A stretch of 10,446 nucleotides of DNA, taken from contig DZCR01000043.1 in the NCBI GenBank assembly GCA_022736495.1, forward strand, positions 11,645-22,090, in the 5' to 3' direction. Position numbers and translations under genes: made by a program. Every line of letters begins with the position of its first letter. Positions within the stretch are counted from its first letter, which is position 1. Of this stretch, positions 5,499-10,446 are shown piece after piece. Source of the DNA: Desulfobacca acetoxidans (GTDB lineage Bacteria > Desulfobacterota > Desulfobaccia > Desulfobaccales > 0-14-0-80-60-11). The notes beneath the pieces were generated by a model, which did no database searches, was not told the origin of the DNA, and worked only from the letters and a program-made list of their open reading frames with translations.

Positions 5499-6464
5499 AT
5501 GGAACCCCAGCTTTATGACACCATCATCATCGGCGGCGGGCCGGCCGGGGCTGCGGCCGCAGTCTACGCCGCCAGGAAACGGCTGCGGACCCTGCTCCTC
5601 ACCCTTGACTTCGGAGGCCAGTCTATGGTCTCCGCGGGCATCCAAAACTGGATCGGGGAAATATCCATTACAGGCCAGGAGTTGGCAGAAAGGCTCAGGA
5701 AACACGTAGAGGCCCAGAAGGATGTGGAGATTAACATCCCGGCAAGCGTCACCGCGGTCAGCGAGGGACCGGGATGCATCTTTGAGGTCACAACCGATAA
5801 AGGCAGCGTCTACCGGGCCAAAACCGTGATCGTCGCCTCCGGCGGGCGCCGCAAGCGCCTCCAGGTTCCTGGAGAGGATCGGCTGGAAGGCCGGGGCGTG
5901 GCTTACTGTTCAACCTGTGACGCCCCGTTTTTCCAAGACCGGGACGTGGCCGTGGTAGGAAGTGGCAACTCCGCTTTGGAAACGGTGATCGATCTGGCCC
6001 AGTATGCCAGGAAAATCTACCTGCTCATCCGGGGTGACCGGCCTAAAGGCGATCCCGCCATACAGGATAAGGTTTTAAAGATCAAACAATTACAAATACT
6101 CAGCCGCACCGAGGTGCAAGAAATCCTGGGTGATCAGAACGTGAGCGGCTTGAGGTATAAAGACCAAATTTCCGGAAAAACCAAAACCTTGGAGGTTCCG
6201 GGTGTCTTCGTGGCGATCGGTTCAGTCCCCAACGCCGATTTTGTCCACGGTTTGGTGGATACGAACCAGGCCGGCGAGATCCTGGTGGATCACAAGACCT
6301 CCCAGACTTCCCAGAAGGGAATTTTTGCTGCGGGGGATGTGACCAACGATCCTTTCAAACAGAATAACATTTCCGCAGGAGATGGTGTCAGGGCGGCCCT
6401 TTCGGCCTACCATTACATTTTAGACATACAGAGATATAGCCCGTGCGCCGACGCGGGAGATTGA
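5499..6464 (+). CDS. Thioredoxin reductase-like FAD/NAD(P)H flavoprotein (AhpF-like type)
   Basis: A 321-residue low-molecular-weight thioredoxin-reductase-fold enzyme that passes electrons from a pyridine nucleotide through FAD to a redox-active disulfide. Visible in order are FAD motif GGGPAG (12-17), redox pair CSTC (Cys137, Cys140), pyridine-nucleotide motif GSGNSA (154-159) and C-terminal FAD motif IFAAGDVTND (275-284). The segment after the nucleotide motif reads YLLIRGDRPKGD, without the HRRxxxR arginines that select NADPH. In this it resembles the reductase half of AhpF, so NADH use or a ferredoxin-type donor is possible. The AhpF N-terminal domain is absent. ATG 5499 follows GTGAGGG (5486-5492) at good spacing. 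No thioredoxin or peroxiredoxin gene is adjacent. A trxB name is withheld because the donor and partner are unclear. Confidence 0.88.
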   Translation: MEPQLYDTIIIGGGPAGAAAAVYAARKRLRTLLLTLDFGGQSMVSAGIQNWIGEISITGQELAERLRKHVEAQKDVEINIPASVTAVSEGPGCIFEVTTDKGSVYRAKTVIVASGGRRKRLQVPGEDRLEGRGVAYCSTCDAPFFQDRDVAVVGSGNSALETVIDLAQYARKIYLLIRGDRPKGDPAIQDKVLKIKQLQILSRTEVQEILGDQNVSGLRYKDQISGKTKTLEVPGVFVAIGSVPNADFVHGLVDTNQAGEILVDHKTSQTSQKGIFAAGDVTNDPFKQNNISAGDGVRAALSAYHYILDIQRYSPCADAGD

Positions 6465-6487
6465 GGCAAGATAAGGAGCGCGGCTGA

Positions 6488-6817
6488 TTATGAATGGGGT
6501 TGATTACGGGCCAGCAGTCTATCCAGATCCCAGCGAGGCGCATAAAATTGCACCCGTAAATGATATCTTCCCGCCGGAACGCTTAGTTGTTGCTTACACA
6601 GAACCCGGCCTGAAACTTTGATCTCCACCGGGTCACCCGGTACCAAAAAGCTAAATTCAACGTGATATTGAGGACTTAAAGGAAATGGCGTCTCTATCTT
6701 CGCCCCTTCGTAATCGAGATCCAGAAGATAAATTTCGTGCCCGGTCTGCCGGTTCAACTGGGTGACCGCCGAATTTCCCCAAACGCGCCGTGTCTGCGAG
6801 TGGCCTTTTTCCGTCAT
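6488..6817 (-). CDS. Small PilZ-like domain protein
   Basis: A 109-residue protein whose pattern fits a single PilZ-type beta barrel: a basic N-terminus (QTRRVWGN), LLDLDYEGAKIETPFPL (31-47), a GDPVEIKVSGRVL strand pair, and a closing YHLRVQFYAP. PilZ domains usually bind cyclic di-GMP through RxxxR and (D/N)xSxxG. Here the first motif lacks its second arginine and the second reads DLDYEG (33-38), with Asp in place of Ser, so binding may be lost. ATG 6817 is preferred over TTG 6829; the ribosome binding site is weak. Its end lies 23 nt from the convergent flavoprotein gene. An alternative is an unrelated small beta protein. Confidence 0.6.
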   Translation of the reverse strand: MTEKGHSQTRRVWGNSAVTQLNRQTGHEIYLLDLDYEGAKIETPFPLSPQYHVEFSFLVPGDPVEIKVSGRVLCKQQLSVPAGRYHLRVQFYAPRWDLDRLLARNQPHS

Positions 6818-7128
6818 GGCTACTACCAACCTACGGCTATTTTAGCTACATTACATCCTTTAACCCTGGCCTTTAGATCGACCTGTTGGTCTGCCTGAAT
6901 CAAGCATCAGACCGTAATTAATTAGCTACCCTGTCTGAAGATGATGTCTTCAAGGTAAAACCCGCGTTCTGTAGGTTATAATATGTTTTTATAAATATAA
7001 AGAAAATAGGGATATTCCTAATTTTAGTATCCAAAAAACCTAAATTTGAGTTATCCTTTCCCCCACGGACCAAGACTTTGGAAGGCTGTCGTTTCCGGAT
7101 GAAAACCCCCCTACCCTGCCGGGGCTAA
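6818..7128. other. 311-nt AT-richer gap between PilZ-like and decarboxylase genes
   Basis: The gap lies upstream of the PilZ-like gene and downstream of the decarboxylase gene, both on the minus strand. It contains one inverted repeat (GGTCTG 6888-6893 with CAGACC 6908-6913) that could be an operator or chance. The middle (about 6961-7050) is clearly AT-rich. I see no gene and no convincing minus-strand promoter. Confidence 0.5.
7102..7124 (-). terminator. Weak candidate terminator of the decarboxylase gene
   Basis: On the minus strand, CCCC (7124-7121) can pair with GGGG (7111-7108) across a nine-base loop, followed by GG and four T (7105-7102). It starts four bases after the stop codon, the right place for a terminator. 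The stem is short and the T-run is short. Confidence 0.3.
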
Positions 7129-8772
7129 TTAGCGCAGGTCTTTCAACTTCAACAGACTCTCCCAATAGTCCAGCCGGTCCAGGTGCACCTCAATAAAGGC
7201 CAATTCCCCGGGCAGGCTTAAGGCCCGTTTCACGGCGTCCTCCAGTTCTCCTTCGGTTCGCACTTCGCAGGCCCAGCCACCGCCAAAAACCTCGGGCAAC
7301 CGATGATACTGCCACATCTGCAGGTCATTGTAAGGGCCGTCATGAAACACCCGTTCGATGGCGTAACCATCGTTGTTCATGAGGAAGATAATGGGGTTCA
7401 GGCCGTGTCGGATTATGGTGGACAACTCCTGGACCGTCATCTGGAAAGCGCCATCGCCCAGGAGGGTGATGGGCCTGAAGTTTGGCGCCGCCAGTTTGGC
7501 CCCCAGGGTTGCAGGAAGGGCATAACCGATGGAAACATAAAATGCCTGGGCAATAAACGGCACCCCGTCTGGCAGGAATAGTTCCGAAGCGCCTAGCAGA
7601 GAAGAGTTGCCCGCATCGGAAACGATCAGGCTGGCGCTATCCAGGAAGCGGTTGACTTGCTGAAAAAACCTCTTCAAGGTAATTTTTTGTGCGGGTACAG
7701 GGATGAAGTCTGCTCCCCCGGACAAGGCCGCGTGTCCTGCCGCCACCTGGGGCCTGTGGCCCCGGGGAACGCCGGCCCGCAGCCCGTGAATGAAGTCCCC
7801 CAACGAGACCTGGGGATAAAGATGGTGTTTGATGCCTACCTTATCGGAATTTGCCACAATCATCCCGCCATGGAAATGTGCGGCAGTGTCGATGCCCAGA
7901 TTGACGTCGGTCATCAACGCCCCCAGACAGAGAAGCACGTCGGCCTCTTCTATGGACTTCTTTACGGGCTCCGGGCCAAGCTTCCCGAAATAGACACCGA
8001 GGAATTGCGGATGTCTCTCCGAGAGGATTGATTTCCCTAAGATAGTGGTGGCAAACGGATACCGCGCAAGGTTGATAAAATGTTCCAGATCCTGGCACAG
8101 ACCCAACCGAGCGATCTCCACGCCGGCGAGGACGGCCGGGTTTTTGGCTGCGGCCAGCATCTGGAGCGCTTCTGCCACGGCTTCGCTGAGCGCTTCCGGG
8201 TCGCTGGGAATGGCGGTATCCACCTCAAAAGGACCGGCAGGCCGGCAGGGCTGAGCTACCATATCCATGGGAATTTCAAGGTATACCGGCCGCCGGGACC
8301 GGAGGCAGGCGGCGATGGTTTGGTCAATCTGGTCCGGGGCCTGCTCCGGGTCCTGGAGAATGACCGCGGCTGCCATGATGTGCTCATAGATTTTGTACTG
8401 CAAATTCATATCCCCGATGGTGTGGTGCAGCAGCACCCGGGCAGCGCCCTGGGAAATCCGGGGACCGCCGCTGATGATGATTAACGGCACCCGTTCGGCA
8501 AACGCTCCGGCAACGGCATTAAATACGCTGAACCCACCCACTCCATAGGTGACGCACACACCCCCCACGCCATTCAGCCGGGCGTAGGCATCTGCGGCAT
8601 AGCCAGCGTTCAATTCGTTGCAGGTCACCACCAGATCAATGGGAGAAGCTTCCAATAAATCAAAGAACCGCAGCACATAGTCGCCGGCGACACCGAAAAT
8701 ATGCTTCAATCCCACCTGCTCCAAGCGCCTGACCAAATACTGGCCCACCGTCGTCTTCTCAGCCTGTGCCAT
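7129..8772 (-). CDS. Thiamine-diphosphate 2-keto acid decarboxylase (pyruvate/indolepyruvate decarboxylase family)
   Basis: This 547-residue enzyme should decarboxylate a 2-keto acid to an aldehyde using thiamine diphosphate and magnesium. The family's catalytic residues are all present: Asp31 in GVAGDY, Glu53 in CNELNAGYAADAYAR, the His116-His117 pair in LLHHTIGDM, GDG at 439-441 opening the cofactor motif that closes with NN (466-467), and Glu473 in GYAIERVFHDGPYND. Where bacterial pyruvate decarboxylase has an active-site Trp in its DSWF stretch, this protein has NSSL, closer to indolepyruvate or branched-chain keto acid decarboxylases. ATG 8772 is chosen over TTG 8814 because GGGAGGG lies just upstream. 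A candidate promoter is at 8847-8875. No dehydrogenase gene is adjacent, so the pathway is not shown. Confidence 0.9.
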   Translation of the reverse strand: MAQAEKTTVGQYLVRRLEQVGLKHIFGVAGDYVLRFFDLLEASPIDLVVTCNELNAGYAADAYARLNGVGGVCVTYGVGGFSVFNAVAGAFAERVPLIIISGGPRISQGAARVLLHHTIGDMNLQYKIYEHIMAAAVILQDPEQAPDQIDQTIAACLRSRRPVYLEIPMDMVAQPCRPAGPFEVDTAIPSDPEALSEAVAEALQMLAAAKNPAVLAGVEIARLGLCQDLEHFINLARYPFATTILGKSILSERHPQFLGVYFGKLGPEPVKKSIEEADVLLCLGALMTDVNLGIDTAAHFHGGMIVANSDKVGIKHHLYPQVSLGDFIHGLRAGVPRGHRPQVAAGHAALSGGADFIPVPAQKITLKRFFQQVNRFLDSASLIVSDAGNSSLLGASELFLPDGVPFIAQAFYVSIGYALPATLGAKLAAPNFRPITLLGDGAFQMTVQELSTIIRHGLNPIIFLMNNDGYAIERVFHDGPYNDLQMWQYHRLPEVFGGGWACEVRTEGELEDAVKRALSLPGELAFIEVHLDRLDYWESLLKLKDLR

Positions 8773-8846
8773 ATCTGCCCTCCCGGTATAATGCCCGGCA
8801 ACTTGTGTCCGCAAAAGTGATGTTCAGCGAGAGAATCATCATTCAA

Positions 8847-8875
8847 CTAATAAACACATCCGGCGGCTGCGGCAA
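8847..8875 (-). promoter_or_regulatory. Candidate promoter of the decarboxylase gene
   Basis: On the minus strand, TTGCCG (8875-8870) and TATTAG (8852-8847) are 17 nt apart, each matching the consensus at four of six positions. The start near 8840 would give a leader of about 68 nt before the ATG at 8772. Confidence 0.35.
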
Positions 8876-8892
8876 GGACTGAGGCCAGTTTC

Positions 8893-8928
8893 ATGCCTAA
8901 AATAATTGTGTCCAAGAACTTAAGGCAT
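8893..8928. promoter_or_regulatory. Inverted repeat in the divergent intergenic region
   Basis: ATGCCT (8893-8898) and AGGCAT (8923-8928) form a perfect six-base inverted repeat with a 24-nt AT-rich spacer. It lies between the divergent decarboxylase and small membrane protein genes. It could be an operator or a hairpin; nothing in the sequence decides. Confidence 0.25.
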
Positions 8929-8968
8929 CCTTCTGCCGTGCCGATAAGAGATTGGAAGGAGGCCTCCC

Positions 8969-9196
8969 ATGGAAACCAACTTGCTGGAAATTGGCAGAAA
9001 GACCAGGTCGTCCTCCGGCCGCATTATTACCCCGGAAGAGTATAAGGCGCTGATGTCCGAACTGGCCCAGCAAGACGAACCGGAACGCCTTGGGCCAATC
9101 TCACAGATCCATGAAAGGGTGAGAAGACTCGAATTTAATATGATGATTCTGGTGGGTTTAATCCTGGTAGTTTTAATCTTGTCTCAAAATGCCTAA
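8969..9196 (+). CDS. Small tail-anchored membrane protein of unknown function
   Basis: A 75-residue protein with a charged, probably cytoplasmic N-terminal part (residues 1-55), including GRIITPEEYKALMSELAQQ and a basic, helical stretch HERVRRLEF. One strongly hydrophobic segment follows at about 57-72 (MMILVGLILVVLILS), and the chain ends three residues later. There is no signal peptide before the single membrane segment, so a C-tail anchor with the N-terminus inside is the simplest topology. I do not recognise a family. The gene is probably real: it has a strong ribosome binding site (GGAAGGAGG, 8954-8962) with six bases before ATG 8969. The Shine-Dalgarno lies inside a 10-bp palindrome (8958-8967). 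It is divergent from the decarboxylase gene and convergent with cbiB. Confidence 0.7.
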   Translation: METNLLEIGRKTRSSSGRIITPEEYKALMSELAQQDEPERLGPISQIHERVRRLEFNMMILVGLILVVLILSQNA

Positions 9197-9303
9197 AACC
9201 TGGCCGGAACGCAGACCCCAATCTCTCTCCTCGTCTAGTTCATTGCCATTATGGCTATATTTTTGCCACGACAGAAATCAACCTAAAATTCCAATTGGTT
9301 ACA

Positions 9304-9330
9304 GATAAGGTCTGTATAGCGACCTTTATC
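9304..9330. other. Hairpin overlapping the 3' end of cbiB
   Basis: GATAAGGTC (9304-9312) pairs with GACCTTTATC (9321-9330), nine base pairs with one bulged base and an eight-base loop. It includes the cbiB stop codon and lies between convergent genes, where a bidirectional transcript-end structure would be expected. No T-run follows on either strand, so it may stabilise 3' ends and not terminate transcription. Confidence 0.35.
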
Positions 9331-10294
9331 GCAGCAGCGACAGCAACCCCCAGACCCCCGCCCGGCTCACTTGCAGGCCTATTAGGGTCAGGGTGGCCAT
9401 CACCACCGAGGTGCCGTAGAGCAGGCGGACGGCCTGGCGATAGCGCTTGCGGTCCAGGGGTTGGCCGGCCTCGCCGATAAAGGGTTTTTCCACCAGGCGG
9501 TCGAAATAGATGCTGGGACCGCCCAGGCGGACTGAAAGAGCCCCGGCCATGGCGGCCTCAGGCCAGCCGGCGTTGGGACTGGCGGCATGTCGGCGGTCCC
9601 GCCAGAGGGTACGGCAGGCTCCCCGCCAATCCAGGCTTAAGAGCGCGGCCGTGGGAATCATGAGGAGGGCCGTGAGGCGGGCCGGGATGAAGTTCAGGAC
9701 ATCGTCCACCCGGGCCGCCACTTTGCCGAAACGGATATACCAGTAGTTTTTATACCCCACCATGCTGTCCATGGTATTGGCGACCTTGTAAAAAAACAGG
9801 CCTGGCAGCCCCAGCACCAGAATAAAGAACATGGGGGCCACCACGCCGTCGGCCAGGTTTTCCGCCACGGTTTCAAGCACCGCCCGGCGCATATCTTCCG
9901 GGGATAAGTGCGCGGTTTCCCGGCCAACGATCATGGATAGGCTGGCCCGGGCCCCCTCTAAATCTCCCCGCTCCAGGGCCGTTTCCACCTTGAGACTCTC
10001 CTGGTGGAGGCTGCGGGTTGCCAGGCCGGCGTAGAGGAAGTACGTCAAAACCGCGACGCCGGCCCACGGCGGCAGCAAGGCCATGAGCAGCAGGACCCCG
10101 AAGATGAGGACCAAGGTGGTACCCATCACCGCCAGCCAGAAGAGGGCCCCGGCCCCCAGCCGGTCCTGGTACAGGGTCGACTCCCAGTATTGAATAATGC
10201 GGCCTAACAGCCGCACTGGATGGGGCCAGCCCGGTGGGTCCCCCAGGAGGAGATCCAGAAGATACGCCAGCAGAAAAGGCAGGGCCAGGTTCAC
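9326..10294 (-). CDS. cbiB: Adenosylcobinamide-phosphate synthase CbiB/CobD
   Basis: CbiB joins adenosylcobyric acid with aminopropanol (or its phosphate) in the membrane, a late step of cobamide (vitamin B12-type) synthesis. The 322-residue protein has the family motifs in order: DLLLGDPPGWPHPVRLLG (14-31), ETVAENLADGVVAPMFF (141-157), NTMDSMVGYKN (173-183), RVDDVLNFIPARLT (195-208) and ASPNAGWPEAAMAGAL (238-253). Several hydrophobic segments are visible, notably near 1-18, 50-90, 152-169, 205-220 and 291-308, as expected for this membrane enzyme. Length matches the roughly 320 residues usual for the family. The start is GTG 10294 with GGAG (10304-10301) six bases before it. No other cobamide genes are in the window. 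Confidence 0.96.
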   Translation of the reverse strand: MNLALPFLLAYLLDLLLGDPPGWPHPVRLLGRIIQYWESTLYQDRLGAGALFWLAVMGTTLVLIFGVLLLMALLPPWAGVAVLTYFLYAGLATRSLHQESLKVETALERGDLEGARASLSMIVGRETAHLSPEDMRRAVLETVAENLADGVVAPMFFILVLGLPGLFFYKVANTMDSMVGYKNYWYIRFGKVAARVDDVLNFIPARLTALLMIPTAALLSLDWRGACRTLWRDRRHAASPNAGWPEAAMAGALSVRLGGPSIYFDRLVEKPFIGEAGQPLDRKRYRQAVRLLYGTSVVMATLTLIGLQVSRAGVWGLLSLLR

Positions 10295-10309
10295 GGTCCA
10301 CTCCGTTCA

Positions 10310-10379
10310 TTGGCGGGCACGGAGGCCCGCCCCCCCGTTTTTATTGTTGCCGGTTGGACCGGGCCTCCGTGCCCGCCAA
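10310..10379. repeat. Perfect 20-bp inverted repeat in front of cbiB
   Basis: The left arm (10310-10329) and right arm (10360-10379) are exact reverse complements over 20 bases, with a 30-nt spacer containing a run of C and an AT-rich part. Positions 10313-10333 are identical to 2681-2701, so the arm belongs to a dispersed repeat. The element ends five bases before the cbiB ribosome binding site on the minus strand. A transcript starting further upstream would therefore carry a very stable hairpin immediately before it. Confidence 0.85.
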
Positions 10380-10387
10380 CCAGATTT

Positions 10388-10446
10388 TCAGTCCTCTAAG
10401 CAGTCCTGCATCATCCTTAAAAACTGCATAGACATTCCTCCAGGGC
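10388..10446 (-). CDS. Tail of an upstream gene or tiny leader ORF (partial)
   Basis: Read on the minus strand, the frame is open from the window edge to a TGA at 10390-10388. Within it, ATG 10429 follows GGAGGA by six bases and encodes only MQFLRMMQDCLED. It is either the last residues of a minus-strand gene outside the window or a 13-codon leader peptide ahead of cbiB. The good ribosome binding site favours a start here; the short length argues against a functional protein. Family not identifiable. Confidence 0.25.
   Translation of the reverse strand, partial: PGGMSMQFLRMMQDCLED

Noticed and set aside
6977..6982. Perfect TATAAT on the plus strand
   Set aside because: There is no acceptable -35 at 16-18 nt and no plus-strand gene follows; the area is simply AT-rich.
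9873..10310. 145-residue minus-strand open frame starting ATG 10310
   Set aside because: It overlaps cbiB in another frame, is Gly/Pro/Arg rich, and starts inside the inverted repeat.

Overview
The window looks like a chromosomal segment of a GC-rich, Gram-negative-type bacterium. The best guess is a deltaproteobacterial (Desulfobacterota/Syntrophobacterales-like) lineage. This rests on the DUF4416 and yicC-remA-gmk arrangement and on the GC-rich dispersed palindromes between genes. It is an inference from gene content, not a database match. No tRNA, rRNA, CRISPR array, transposase or phage gene was found.

Layout. Positions 1-264 hold a hairpin repeat and no convincing gene. Positions 265-1661 (minus strand) are a two-gene queuosine-precursor operon, queE then queC, which make 7-carboxy-7-deazaguanine and then preQ0. 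The queE leader can fold so that it hides the queE ribosome binding site. Positions 1990-4561 (plus strand) carry a DUF4416 gene, then a run of dispersed repeats, then a tight yicC-remA-gmk cluster (YicC-type endoribonuclease, RemA/DUF370 regulator, guanylate kinase). The omega-subunit gene rpoZ, often next in such clusters, is not there. Instead, 4562-5498 is a 937-nt gap with hairpin repeats, a decayed coding fragment and a strong sigma70-type promoter.

Positions 5499-6464 (plus) encode a thioredoxin-reductase-fold flavoprotein that lacks the usual NADPH-selecting arginines. It converges on a small PilZ-like protein gene (6488-6817, minus). Positions 7129-8772 (minus) encode a complete thiamine-diphosphate 2-keto acid decarboxylase of the pyruvate/indolepyruvate decarboxylase family. 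A divergent 75-residue tail-anchored membrane protein gene follows at 8969-9196. CbiB/CobD of cobamide synthesis lies at 9326-10294 (minus), with a perfect 20-bp inverted repeat directly upstream of its ribosome binding site. The extreme right end carries either the tail of another minus-strand gene or a tiny leader ORF.

Most genes are housekeeping or metabolic and form separate small units, not one system. I did not find a convincing new multi-gene system. The points most worth a second look are the queE leader, the promoter and long leader before the flavoprotein, the decayed gene after gmk, the decarboxylase active site, and the dispersed repeat families.
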